A DNA stretch of 64,000 bases from an uncultured beta proteobacterium. GTDB taxonomy: Bacteria; Pseudomonadota; Gammaproteobacteria; Burkholderiales; Burkholderiaceae_C. The DNA lies in assembly GCA_903938815.1 (NCBI GenBank), contig CAJAES010000030.1, positions 62,001-126,000 of the forward strand, given 5' to 3'. The notes under the pieces are model-generated. The model was not told the origin of the DNA, made no database searches, and was given only the letters and a program-made list of their open reading frames with translations. Every line of letters begins with the position of its first letter. Within the stretch, counting starts at the first letter, position 1. Below are positions 34,796 through 43,290 of this stretch, piece by piece. Position numbers and translations under genes: made by a program.

Positions 34796-37012
34796 ATGAG
34801 CGAAACCACCCACTACCGTATCTGCCCCCTGTGCGAAGCCTGCTGCGGCCTGGACATCCGGGTGTCGGACGGCCGGGTCGTCGGCATCAAGGGAGCAGCC
34901 TCGGACGTGTTCAGCCGCGGCTACATCTGCCCCAAGGGCTATGCACTGAAGGATCTGCACGAGGACCCCGACCGCCTGCGCACGCCCCTCGTGCGGCGTG
35001 ACGGCGTGCTCGTCGAGGCCAGCTGGGACGAGGCATTCGCCGAGATCGAGCGCCGGCTGCTGCCGCTGATCGAAGCCCACGGCCGCGACGCCGTCGCGCT
35101 GAGCATCGGCAACCCTGCGGCTCACAAGATGGGCCTGCTGCTGTACTTTCCCCGCCTGGCCAAGGCCATCGGGACCCGCAACATCTTCTCCGCATCGACG
35201 CTGGACCAGATGCCCAAGCAGCTCTCCGCGGGCCTGATGTTCGGTCATTGGCTGTCGATTCCCCTGCCCGACATCGACCACGCGGACTTCCTGATGATCC
35301 TGGGCGCCAACCCGATGGCCAGCAACGGCAGCCTCTGGACGGTGCCCGACTACCGCGGCCGCGCCAAGGCACTGAGGGCGCGAGGCGGGCGCATCGTCGT
35401 CATCGACCCGCGACGCACCGAAACGGCCGAGGCAGCGGATGCCCACCACTTCATCCGCCCCGGGAGCGACGTCTTCCTGCTGGCGGCGATGGTGAACACG
35501 CTGTTTTCCGAGGATCTCGTGCGGCCCGGCCGGCTCCAGGCCTGGCTGGAAGGGACCGACGAAGTCCGTGCGGCGGTCGCGCCGTTCACGCCCGAAGCCG
35601 CCGCACCGCGCTGCGGCATCCCGGCCGACACCATCCGCGGCCTGGCGCGCGAACTGGCGGCAGCCCGGGCGGGCTGCCTGTACGGCCGCATCGGCACCTG
35701 CACGCAGAGCTTCGGCACAGCGGCTTCCTGGTTGATCGACGTGCTGAACGCCCTCACAGGCCACCTCGACCAGACCGGCGGCGCCATGTGGCCAAAGGCG
35801 GCCGCCTTCGCGCGCAACACCGAAGGCAAGCCCGGCATCGGCGGCGGCATCACCACGGGCCGCCATGCCAGCCGCGTGAGCGGCGCCCCCGAGGTCTACG
35901 GCGAACTGCCGATAACGCTGATGGCCGAGGAGATGGAAACGCCGGGCCGCGGGCAGGTGCGCGCGCTCATCAGCGTGGCCTGCAATCCGGTGCTGTCCTC
36001 GCCCGGCGGGCCACGGCTGGCCACGGCGCTGGACGGACTGGACTTCATGGTCAGCGTCGACATCTACGTCAACGAGACGACCCGCCATGCCGATGTGATC
36101 CTGCCCGGCGCCAGCCCTCTGGAAGACGGCCACTACGACGTCGCATTCCCTCAGCTTTCGATGCGCAACCACGCGCGCTACAGCCCGCCGGTTCTGCCCC
36201 GCGCCAAAGGCGCGCTGCCCGAATGGCAGATCCTGCAGAAGCTCGCAGGCATCGCCTCGGGCCGCGGCGCACAGGCCGACCCCCTGCAACTCGACGACGA
36301 GCGGGTCTCGGCGGACGTGCAGCGCCTGGCCGGCGCGCGCGCAGAGGCGGTGCTCGCCGAGGTCTCGCGCTGCTGGCAGGGGCCCGAGCGGCTGCTCGAT
36401 CTGTCGCTGCGCAGCGGTCCGTACGGCGACGGCTTCGGCACGCGCCCCGACGGCCTGAACCTCGGCAAGGTGGCCGCCGCCCCCGGTGGCATCGACCTCG
36501 GGCCGCTGCAACCGCGTCTGCCCGAACTGCTTCGCACGCCCAGCGGCCGCATCGAGCTCGCACCCGCGCCCCTGCTGGCCGAACTCGCGCGCGCCGCGCA
36601 GGGCCTGGGCGCACCCGTGCCCGACATGGTGGTGATCGGCCGCCGCGAGGTGCGCACCAACAACAGCTGGATGCACAACCTGCCCACGCTGGCCAAGGGC
36701 CCGGAACGCTGCACGCTGCTGCTGCACCCGCTCGACGCCGCGCGCCATGGCGTCGCGAACGGCCAGCGCATCACCATCACAGGCCCTCAGGGCAGCGTGG
36801 TGGCGCCGGTCGTGATCGACGACGCCATGATGCCCGGCGTCGCCAGCCTGCCCCACGGGTGGGGGCACGACTTGCCCGGGGCGCGCCTGAATCTGGCGGC
36901 CGAGCGGCCGGGTGCGAACCTGAACGTGCTGCTCGACGACCGCCTGCGCGACCCGCTGTCGGGCAACGCCGTGCTGTCAGGCGTGCCGGTCACGCTCTCG
37001 GCGGCGGCCTGA
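34796..37012 (+). CDS. Molybdopterin-dependent oxidoreductase (formate dehydrogenase/nitrate reductase superfamily)
   Basis: A 738-residue Mo-bis-MGD enzyme. An N-terminal [4Fe-4S] site uses Cys10, Cys13, Cys17 and Cys45 (CPLCEACC ... YICPKG). The cofactor-binding domains include LGANPMASNGSLWT and VVIDPRRTETAEAADAH. The C-terminal domain has RTNNSWMHNLP and LPHGWGHD. No Tat signal is present, so it should be cytoplasmic. No electron-transfer partner or chaperone gene is adjacent, so the substrate is unclear; related proteins are often simply called molybdopterin oxidoreductases. The start at 34796 is chosen because conservation begins at YRICPLC. Confidence 0.9.
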   Translation: MSETTHYRICPLCEACCGLDIRVSDGRVVGIKGAASDVFSRGYICPKGYALKDLHEDPDRLRTPLVRRDGVLVEASWDEAFAEIERRLLPLIEAHGRDAVALSIGNPAAHKMGLLLYFPRLAKAIGTRNIFSASTLDQMPKQLSAGLMFGHWLSIPLPDIDHADFLMILGANPMASNGSLWTVPDYRGRAKALRARGGRIVVIDPRRTETAEAADAHHFIRPGSDVFLLAAMVNTLFSEDLVRPGRLQAWLEGTDEVRAAVAPFTPEAAAPRCGIPADTIRGLARELAAARAGCLYGRIGTCTQSFGTAASWLIDVLNALTGHLDQTGGAMWPKAAAFARNTEGKPGIGGGITTGRHASRVSGAPEVYGELPITLMAEEMETPGRGQVRALISVACNPVLSSPGGPRLATALDGLDFMVSVDIYVNETTRHADVILPGASPLEDGHYDVAFPQLSMRNHARYSPPVLPRAKGALPEWQILQKLAGIASGRGAQADPLQLDDERVSADVQRLAGARAEAVLAEVSRCWQGPERLLDLSLRSGPYGDGFGTRPDGLNLGKVAAAPGGIDLGPLQPRLPELLRTPSGRIELAPAPLLAELARAAQGLGAPVPDMVVIGRREVRTNNSWMHNLPTLAKGPERCTLLLHPLDAARHGVANGQRITITGPQGSVVAPVVIDDAMMPGVASLPHGWGHDLPGARLNLAAERPGANLNVLLDDRLRDPLSGNAVLSGVPVTLSAAA

Positions 37013-37042
37013 GGCCGCCCGCCAGAACGCACCTGAAGCGGG

Positions 37043-38014
37043 TCAGTCGGCCTTGATGCCGGCCCGCTGGATGACGGCCTTCCAGTTCTCGCCCTCGTCG
37101 CGGTAGACCTTGGCGAACTGCTCCGGGGTGCCGCCGGCCGGGTCGGCGCCTACACGCTCGAGACGTTCGATGACGTCGGGGGCACGCAGCACCGCGTTCA
37201 GTTCGCGGTTCAGGCGTTGCACGATGTCCGGGGGCGTGCCCGCCGGTGCGAAGACGCCGAACCAGTTGTTGAAATCCATGCCCGGAACGCCGGCCTCGGC
37301 GAACGTGGGCACGTTGGGCAGCGCGGTCGAGCGCTTCGTGCCGCTGACCGCCAGAGGGCGCACTCGGCCGTCCTTGATGTGCGGCTGTGCCGACACCACG
37401 CTGTCCATCAGGAAGGCGATCTGCCCAGCGACGAGGTCCGTGATGACGAGGCCGGTGCCGCGGTAGGGAATGTGCACCACGAACAGCCCGCCGGCGCGCC
37501 ACTTCAGCATCTCGGCCGCCAGGTGCGGATAGGTGCCGATCCCGCTGGAGCCGAAGTTGTACTTGCCAGGGTTCTGCTTGATCAGGCTGATCATGTCCTT
37601 GGCGGTCGCGGCCGGGAAGTCGCGGCCGACCACCAGCACGCTGGGCGCGTTGGCGATGTGGCCGACCGCCGCGAAGTCCTTCACCGCGTCGTACGGCATC
37701 TTCGGGTTCAAGGCGGGCCCGATCGAGTGCGTGGAACTCGTGGCCATCAGGATCGTGTAGCCGTCGGGGGCCGCCTTGGCCACCAGGTCGGCGCCGATCG
37801 TGCCGCCGGCGCCTGGCTTGTTGTCCACGAGGACCTGCTGGCCGATCGCCGTCGAGAGCTTCTGCGCGATGGTCCGGCCAATGATGTCTGTGGCGCCCCC
37901 GGCCGGGAACGGGATGACCATGCGCACCGGCTTGGACGCGGGCCAGGCCTGTGCCAGGGCGGCCAGCGGGAGGGAGAGTGCTGCGGCCAGAGTGCAGGCA
38001 AGGATTCGGTTCAT
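37043..38014 (-). CDS. Tripartite tricarboxylate transporter substrate-binding protein (Bug/TctC family)
   Basis: A 323-residue periplasmic binding protein. The signal peptide ends after AALAQA (about residue 22). VRMVIPFPAGGATDIIGR and VDNKPGAGGTIGADLVAK are the family's ligand-loop motifs. Membrane components (TctA/TctB) are not adjacent, which is usual for the expanded Bug families of Burkholderiales. The ligand, probably an organic acid, cannot be read from sequence. It converges on the molybdopterin gene and diverges from thrH. Confidence 0.93.
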   Translation of the reverse strand: MNRILACTLAAALSLPLAALAQAWPASKPVRMVIPFPAGGATDIIGRTIAQKLSTAIGQQVLVDNKPGAGGTIGADLVAKAAPDGYTILMATSSTHSIGPALNPKMPYDAVKDFAAVGHIANAPSVLVVGRDFPAATAKDMISLIKQNPGKYNFGSSGIGTYPHLAAEMLKWRAGGLFVVHIPYRGTGLVITDLVAGQIAFLMDSVVSAQPHIKDGRVRPLAVSGTKRSTALPNVPTFAEAGVPGMDFNNWFGVFAPAGTPPDIVQRLNRELNAVLRAPDVIERLERVGADPAGGTPEQFAKVYRDEGENWKAVIQRAGIKAD

Positions 38015-38059
38015 GGTGTCGGTGCAGTTGGAACTCGTTGCAAGGTTAGCATCGGCAGC

Positions 38060-38674
38060 ATGCATATCGTCTGTCTCGACCTCGAAGGGGTTCTGGTCCC
38101 TGAAATCTGGATCGCCTTCGCGGCTGAAACCGGAATCAAGGAATTCACGCGTACCACGCGCGACGAACCCGACTACGACAAGCTGATGCGCTGGCGCATC
38201 GGGCTGCTGGCGCAGCATGGCCTGCGGCTGAACGACATCCAGAGCGTCATCGCGCGCATGGCGCCGCTGCCGGGTGCACGCGAGTTCCTCGACACCCTGC
38301 GAAGCCGCTACCAGGTCATCATCCTGTCGGACACCTTCTATGAGTTCGCGGCGCCGCTGATGGTGCAACTGGGCCACCCCACGCTGTTCTGCCACAAGCT
38401 GCTGGTGGACGAGGCGGGCAACGTGACCGACTACCGCCTGCGCCAGCCCGACCAGAAGCGCCACGCCGTCAACGCGTTGAAGAGCCTGAACTTCCGCGTC
38501 ATCGCCGCTGGCGATTCGTACAACGACACCGGGATGCTGGGCGCGGCCGACGCCGGGTTCTTCATCCATCCGCCGGCCGGCATCGTGGCGCAGTTCCCGC
38601 AGTTCCCGGTGCACTCCGACTACGCCGGCCTGCTGCAGTCCATCGACGCCGCATCGGCGCGCCTGGGTGGCTGA
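38060..38674 (+). CDS. thrH: Bifunctional phosphoserine phosphatase/homoserine phosphotransferase ThrH
   Basis: A 204-residue HAD-superfamily enzyme. Known ThrH removes phosphate from phosphoserine and can transfer it to homoserine. Motif I is CLDLEGVLVPE, with glutamate after the nucleophilic Asp as in ThrH (DLEGV rather than DxDxT). Motif II is ILSDTF and motif IV AAGDSYNDTGML. The length matches the family. The next gene starts inside its last codons, so the two are coupled. Confidence 0.9.
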   Translation: MHIVCLDLEGVLVPEIWIAFAAETGIKEFTRTTRDEPDYDKLMRWRIGLLAQHGLRLNDIQSVIARMAPLPGAREFLDTLRSRYQVIILSDTFYEFAAPLMVQLGHPTLFCHKLLVDEAGNVTDYRLRQPDQKRHAVNALKSLNFRVIAAGDSYNDTGMLGAADAGFFIHPPAGIVAQFPQFPVHSDYAGLLQSIDAASARLGG

Positions 38675-39428
38675 GGCCCGCAAGCTGCCGGTCGACTCGC
38701 TGCTGCTGACTGCGGCGCGCATCGGCACGTTCGAGCATCAGCGGCCGATGACGAACGCCAGCGGCTTCTTCTTCCAGCGCGATGAGCGGCTGTACCTCGT
38801 CACCAGCCGCCATGTGCTGATCGACGAACCCACGCACCATCACCCGAACCGCATCGAGATCGAGTTCCACACCGACTCCGAAGATCTGGCGCAGGTCAGG
38901 GGCTTCTCGGTGATGCTCTACGAGGACGGCAAGAGCGTCTGGCGCCAGGCGCTCGACAGCGGCGGCGAGGTCGACGTGGCGCTGATCGAGATCGACCGCG
39001 ATGCCGTGCCAGACCACTCCTTGCTGAAGGCGTTCACGCCGGCCCACCTGCAGGCCTCGGACGGCGCCGTGCAGGTCGGCAGCGCGCTGCTGATCGTCGG
39101 CTTTCCGCTGGGTTTCCAGGACACGCTGCATCACCTGCCGGTGGTCCGCCAATCGGTGGTGGCCTCCGCCTTCGGCCTGCGCTTCCAGGGCCAGGGGTTC
39201 TTCCTCACGGACGCTCGCACCCACCGCGGTACCAGCGGCGCGCCAGTGGTGATGCACGACCCCGATGGCATCGACGGCCTGCCATGGAAGCTGCTGGGCG
39301 TTCACTCGGCGCGGCTGGACATGGCCAGCCGCGACAAGGTCGAGGACGAGTCGCTCGGGCTGAACTGCGCCTGGTATGCCGACATCCTGATGACGCTGAC
39401 CGAGCCGCCCGAGGACGAGGCGGACTGA
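38667..39428 (+). CDS. Trypsin-like serine protease domain protein
   Basis: A 253-residue protein with a trypsin-like fold: His in VTSRHVLID, Asp in VDVALIEID and Ser in GTSGAPVVM form a complete triad. No signal peptide, so it appears cytoplasmic, unlike HtrA. There is no PDZ domain. It starts at GTG 38667, overlapping thrH by eight bases, and is followed eight bases later by a lone ABC ATPase gene. The target is unknown; the acidic C-terminus (PPEDEAD) is not informative. Confidence 0.78.
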   Translation: MAEARKLPVDSLLLTAARIGTFEHQRPMTNASGFFFQRDERLYLVTSRHVLIDEPTHHHPNRIEIEFHTDSEDLAQVRGFSVMLYEDGKSVWRQALDSGGEVDVALIEIDRDAVPDHSLLKAFTPAHLQASDGAVQVGSALLIVGFPLGFQDTLHHLPVVRQSVVASAFGLRFQGQGFFLTDARTHRGTSGAPVVMHDPDGIDGLPWKLLGVHSARLDMASRDKVEDESLGLNCAWYADILMTLTEPPEDEAD

Positions 39429-39436
39429 GCCCGGCC

Positions 39437-40030
39437 ATGTCGGACAGCGCCCCGGTCCTGACGGTGCGAAACCTGGGGTTCGGCCACCCCGGAGAACCCC
39501 CGCTGCTGCGCGCCCTGTCGTTCGACCTGCGGCCCGGCGTCACGCTGTTGCGTGGCGACAGTGGCAGCGGCAAGACCAGCCTGCTGCGCGTGCTCGCGGG
39601 CGAATGGCAGGGCAGCGGTGAACTGGTCCGGCACGGGCCCGGCGAACCCTGCTGGTTCGACCCCCGGGACGCGCGCTTCGACGCCCTGACCGCCGAAGGA
39701 ATGATGGAGGTCGTGCGCGAGCGCCATGCCAGGCTCGACCCGTCGGATTGGCGACGGCACCTCGGAGGCTTCGAGCTTGCGCCGCACCTGCACAAGCCGA
39801 TGTACGCGTTGTCGCGCGGCTCGCGTCAGAAGGTGGCGCTGGCGGCGGCTCTGTCCAGCGCAAGCTCGCTGATCCTGCTGGACGAGCCCGCAGCCGGACT
39901 GGACAGCACGTCCATCCGCTATCTGACAACCGTGCTTGCGGGATTCGGCGTCCACACCGGCCAGGCACTGGCGATGGTGTGCAGCCAGGAACTCGACGGC
40001 CTGAACCCGGCCGGAGTCATCGACCTCTGA
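39437..40030 (+). CDS. Stand-alone ABC-type ATP-binding protein
   Basis: A 197-residue ATPase domain with Walker A GDSGSGKTSL and Walker B LILLDEPAAGLD. The signature is degenerate, reading LSRGSRQKVALA instead of LSGGQ. The short length and sequence recall CcmA- or YbbA-like small ATPases. No permease gene lies nearby. Its partner is therefore unknown; it could serve a membrane protein encoded elsewhere, or a non-transport role. It follows the trypsin-like gene by 8 bases, presumably in one operon with thrH. Confidence 0.8.
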   Translation: MSDSAPVLTVRNLGFGHPGEPPLLRALSFDLRPGVTLLRGDSGSGKTSLLRVLAGEWQGSGELVRHGPGEPCWFDPRDARFDALTAEGMMEVVRERHARLDPSDWRRHLGGFELAPHLHKPMYALSRGSRQKVALAAALSSASSLILLDEPAAGLDSTSIRYLTTVLAGFGVHTGQALAMVCSQELDGLNPAGVIDL

Positions 40031-40060
40031 ACGGCGGCCTCCGGGCCGAGACCTCGGGCC

Positions 40061-41134
40061 TCACGGGGCCGCGTGCAGGCGCAGCAGGGTTGCGCCCCCC
40101 GAGTCCAGCAATTCGAGAATCTCACCGCGGATGGCATAACGCTGGGCTCGCGCGAGCGCCGAGCCGAATGCCTCCGCCTCAGCCTGGCCCTCCAGGCAGG
40201 CCATCCGGGTGCCCGCCAGCGGCCCGATCCGCAGGGACTGGCCCTCGATCTTTGCTGTGCCGCTCAGGCGGTTGCAGCCGTCGCTGCCTGTCACCCGGCC
40301 CGCGTCGAAGCGCAACATGGCGCGGCTGCCCGCCGCGGGCAGCCGCCATTCGGTGCCGAGCAGAGGGCGGTCGGCCATCAGGCCCTCGCAACGGCCTTGC
40401 GGATCGACGCGGCCGAAGCGCTCGACCACGAGAGTCGCCTGCGGCGGCTGCGATGCGTCCATCGACGGGCGGAGCGCGATCAGGCCGCCGAGTTGTACCC
40501 AGACAGCCGCACCAGGTGCGGGCCGCGCAGTGGTGTAGGCGCTTTCCAGCGCCCGGAACTCGTCAGTCGTCGCCACGGGCAGCGAGCGGCCGTCTGCGCA
40601 CAGCACGACACGGGGTGCATCGGCGAAGTAGGTGAACAGGCCCGTCAGTTCCAGGCGCGGCTCGATGGGTACCGCAACGTCCATTCGAAGCAGCCGGTCC
40701 GTCAGCTTCGAGCCGATGATGCGGCCCTGGCGATCGAGCTGACGCAGCGCGCCGTCGTCCTGAAGTTGGAAGAGCAGCGGGCCGTCGCGGCCCCCGAGCA
40801 GCGTGACGCGCCGGCCCTCGAGGGTGTAGTGCCCCAGCTCGTCGAAGCGGTTCGGTTCGGGCCGGTTGAGGAAGGTCCGGCGCAGCTGATGGCGCCCGGC
40901 CGGAAGGAGGTCGATCTGCCAGCGAACCATCCCGCCGGCACCCGGCAGGTCGCCGACGAACGATGCCGGCAAGAGGCCGAGCGGCGACATCTGGCGCTGC
41001 GGGGCCGCCGGCGTTGCGGCGGTCCTGCCGCTGGTGCCTGTCATGGGTGTCGTGGCGGAGGTCGCGTCAGGTGGCAGGCCGCAGGCCACCAGCACGGCGA
41101 GGCCCAGGGTGGCGGTGAATCGGCGGGGTGTCAT
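40061..41134 (-). CDS. Lipoprotein with NlpE-like N-terminal and META/HslJ-like C-terminal domains
   Basis: A 357-residue lipoprotein, lipobox LVAC (Cys18). Residues 55-145 resemble the N-terminal domain of copper-homeostasis lipoprotein NlpE (WQIDLLPAGRHQLRRTF; HYTLEGRRVTLLGG). Residues 260-357 form a META domain as in HslJ (GTEWRLPAAG, SDGCNRLSGTA, MACLEG). HslJ-type domains are linked to heat or drug resistance and NlpE to envelope stress sensing, so an envelope-stress role is plausible. It lies downstream of the interrupted PF10118 gene; the 10-base gap suggests co-transcription. Confidence 0.82.
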   Translation of the reverse strand: MTPRRFTATLGLAVLVACGLPPDATSATTPMTGTSGRTAATPAAPQRQMSPLGLLPASFVGDLPGAGGMVRWQIDLLPAGRHQLRRTFLNRPEPNRFDELGHYTLEGRRVTLLGGRDGPLLFQLQDDGALRQLDRQGRIIGSKLTDRLLRMDVAVPIEPRLELTGLFTYFADAPRVVLCADGRSLPVATTDEFRALESAYTTARPAPGAAVWVQLGGLIALRPSMDASQPPQATLVVERFGRVDPQGRCEGLMADRPLLGTEWRLPAAGSRAMLRFDAGRVTGSDGCNRLSGTAKIEGQSLRIGPLAGTRMACLEGQAEAEAFGSALARAQRYAIRGEILELLDSGGATLLRLHAAP

Positions 41135-41144
41135 GTCGAGCCGC

Positions 41145-41312
41145 TCAGCCACCCACGGGCGGCGCGAGATCGGCGTGATCGGCCAGCCACGCGCGGGCCG
41201 GCGAGACATCGCCTTCGGACGGATGGAAGTCGGCCGCGAAGTAGCGCCGCCAGGGTGCCCACGTGTGGCGCACGATCCCCTGGCTTCCGAAGAGCAGGCG
41301 CCACGCACCGGC
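41145..41312 (-). other. Reading-frame continuation beyond the in-frame stop of the PF10118 gene
   Basis: Translation in the same frame past the TGA at 41315-41313 gives 55 more codons (AGAWRLLFGSQGIVRHTWAP ... ADLAPPVGG) ending in a TGA at 41147-41145. This looks like the missing C-terminus of the protein encoded upstream, since full-length relatives are roughly 270 residues. It has no start codon of its own worth calling. Confidence 0.7.
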
Positions 41313-41966
41313 TCAGGTGGCCGGGCGCCACCAGTGGCCGTCGCGCCAGAGGTTGTGCAGGGTCTGGCGCGTCAGGTCGAGTGCGAAGTGCAGCGTCACC
41401 ACCACATATAACCGTCGCCGCCAGGCCTCGTTGCCGCCGAGGGCGCGGTACAGGTCGAAGGCCGTGCAGCGGTGTTCGGACTCTTCGCTCGCGTGCCAGA
41501 GCCAGAGTTCGCGCAGGCGCGGTTCGGCGTTCGCCAGGGCCTGCGGATGGGTCAGCAGATGGTCGGCCAGGATCGCCGTGAAGTGCTCGGTGGCCGCCGT
41601 CACGCCCAGCCACGCGCGCGCATCGCGCCGGGCCAGCTGCGTGAGGATGCGCCGGCGGATCCGCCCTTCCCAGTGATTCACGTAGCCCTGGCGCTCGAGC
41701 TGCAGGTTGAAGCGCTGGTGCACGCGGCGGTGCGTGGCCTCCTGCCCGATGAATCCCTGCACCTCGTCGGCAAACCGTTCGCGCCCGGCATCGTCCAGCC
41801 GGGCCAGCCCCTGCTTCACGGCATCGATGAACAACTGCTCGCCCGCCGGAAAGCTGAACGACAGGGCGTTGAACCAGGCGCTGCCGAACGCATCGCCCGT
41901 CCAGTGGCGCGGCCAGGGCGTTTCCAGGTCGACCTGCAGTCGGCGCACGGTCAGGGTCTTGCTCAT
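41313..41966 (-). CDS. PF10118-type metal-dependent hydrolase, truncated by an in-frame TGA
   Basis: A 217-residue open frame for a helical diiron-like protein of the family called metal-dependent hydrolase. Histidine/glutamate pairs are visible: FIGQEATHRRVHQ, TAATEHFTAI and HASEESEHRCTAFD. The frame stops after WWRPAT at TGA 41315-41313 but continues open for 55 codons, so the gene is either a recent nonsense pseudogene, carries a one-base sequence error, or makes a shortened protein. All putative metal ligands lie before the stop. It diverges from egtB. Confidence 0.75.
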   Translation of the reverse strand: MSKTLTVRRLQVDLETPWPRHWTGDAFGSAWFNALSFSFPAGEQLFIDAVKQGLARLDDAGRERFADEVQGFIGQEATHRRVHQRFNLQLERQGYVNHWEGRIRRRILTQLARRDARAWLGVTAATEHFTAILADHLLTHPQALANAEPRLRELWLWHASEESEHRCTAFDLYRALGGNEAWRRRLYVVVTLHFALDLTRQTLHNLWRDGHWWRPAT

Positions 41967-42008
41967 GCGGTCATTGTGAGGCCGGGGCCGGGCGGTTAAG
42001 GTGAGCGG

Positions 42009-43289
42009 ATGCAAGACCTGATCGACACGTACCGCGCGGTGCGCGCAGAGACGCTTCTGCGCATCGCCCCGCTCTCCCCGGAAGACTGCCAGGTGCAGTC
42101 CATGCCCGACACCAGCCCAGCGAAGTGGCATCTGGCGCACACCACCTGGTTCATCGAGACCTTCGTGCTCGGCGCGGCCGAGCCTCAGGCCGCGCCCTAT
42201 GACCCGGCCTTCCGCACCCTGTTCAACAGCTACTACCAGACCGTGGGCCCGCAGCACCCGCGGCCACGGCGAGGCCTGGTCACGCGGCCCGATCTCGCCA
42301 CCGTGCTGGCCTGGCGCCGCGCCGTGGACGATCGTGTCGCCGGGCTCGGTGACCGCCTGTCGGATCCCCGGCTCGCCGCATTGCTGACGATCGGCATGAA
42401 CCACGAGCAGCAACACCAGGAACTCCTGGTCACCGACATCAAGCATCTGCTGTGGCAGAACCCCCTGGCCCCCGCGTACGCCAGGGGCGCCCCGCCCGCT
42501 GCCGCGCCCGCCACGCCCGCAGGCTGGGTCGGCTTCGACGCAGGATGGACGATGGCGGGCAAGATGGCAGGCCATATGGCGGGCCATATGGAGGGCAACA
42601 TGGCGGGCCAGTCGGCGGGCCAATCGGCGGGCCAATCAGCGGGCAATTTGGCGGCCGACATGCCCGGCAGCGAAGGCAGCTTCAGCTTCGACAACGAAGG
42701 GCCGCGACACCGTGTCCACCTGGAGGCCTTCGAGATCCAGGACCGACTGGTCACCCAGGGCGATTGGCAGTCCTTCATCGCCGATGGCGGGTACCAGCGC
42801 ACGTCGCTGTGGCTGTCGGCGGGCTGGGACTGGGTGCAGTCGGCGCAGCGCGAGGCACCGCTGTACTGGCACAGGGAAGCTGCCGACGCGCCGTGGCACA
42901 CGTTCACGCTGTTCGGCAACCAGACGCCGGACCCGGCCAGCCCGGTACTTCACCTCAGCTACTACGAGGCAGACGCATTCGCCCGCTGGGCCGGCGCCAG
43001 GCTGCCCAGCGAGTTCGAATGGGAACATGCAGCGCGCAACGGCGCCCTGCACCAGCAGGACGACGTGGCCTGGCAATGGACGCGGTCGGACTACGCGCCC
43101 TACCCTCGCTACCACCCGGTCGAGGGAGCGCTGGGCGAGTACAACGGCAAGTTCATGTCGGGCCAGTACGTGCTGCGCGGCGGATCCCTCGCCACGCCGG
43201 CCGGCCACACGCGGGCCAGCTACCGCAACTTCTTCCCGCCGACCGCGCAGTGGCAGTTCACCGGGCTGAGGCTGGCCCGCGACGCCTGA
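42009..43289 (+). CDS. egtB: Ergothioneine biosynthesis protein EgtB (sulfoxide synthase)
   Basis: A 426-residue enzyme that joins an oxidised sulfur donor to trimethylhistidine using non-haem iron. The DinB-like N-terminus carries iron ligands: KWHLAHTTWF (His41/His44 region) and NHEQQHQELL (His132, His136). The C-terminal formylglycine-generating-enzyme-like domain has RLPSEFEWEHAA, LRGGSLATP and YRNFFPP. Between the domains (residues 182-213) lies an unusual M/S-A-G-x tetrapeptide repeat. The histidine methyltransferase EgtD, often adjacent, is not next door. Confidence 0.93.
   Translation: MQDLIDTYRAVRAETLLRIAPLSPEDCQVQSMPDTSPAKWHLAHTTWFIETFVLGAAEPQAAPYDPAFRTLFNSYYQTVGPQHPRPRRGLVTRPDLATVLAWRRAVDDRVAGLGDRLSDPRLAALLTIGMNHEQQHQELLVTDIKHLLWQNPLAPAYARGAPPAAAPATPAGWVGFDAGWTMAGKMAGHMAGHMEGNMAGQSAGQSAGQSAGNLAADMPGSEGSFSFDNEGPRHRVHLEAFEIQDRLVTQGDWQSFIADGGYQRTSLWLSAGWDWVQSAQREAPLYWHREAADAPWHTFTLFGNQTPDPASPVLHLSYYEADAFARWAGARLPSEFEWEHAARNGALHQQDDVAWQWTRSDYAPYPRYHPVEGALGEYNGKFMSGQYVLRGGSLATPAGHTRASYRNFFPPTAQWQFTGLRLARDA
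42552..42647 (+). repeat. 12-base tandem repeat array inside egtB
   Basis: Eight in-frame units of the type ATGGCGGGCCAT / TCGGCGGGCCAA encode MAGK, MAGH, MAGH, MEGN, MAGQ, SAGQ, SAGQ, SAGN. Two units are identical at the DNA level and the rest differ by a few bases. The array falls in the linker between DinB and FGE domains. Whole-unit gain or loss would keep the frame. Confidence 0.9.
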
Positions 43290-43290
43290 T

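Noticed and set aside
40031..40060. Terminator-like dyad between the convergent ABC ATPase and NlpE/META genes
   Set aside because: The CCGAG/CTCGG arms have a two-base loop and no T-run; pairing is imperfect beyond five bases.
41313..41315. In-frame TGA read as selenocysteine
   Set aside because: Although mnmH indicates selenium use in tRNA, PF10118-type proteins are not known selenoproteins, and no obvious SECIS-like hairpin was identified downstream.
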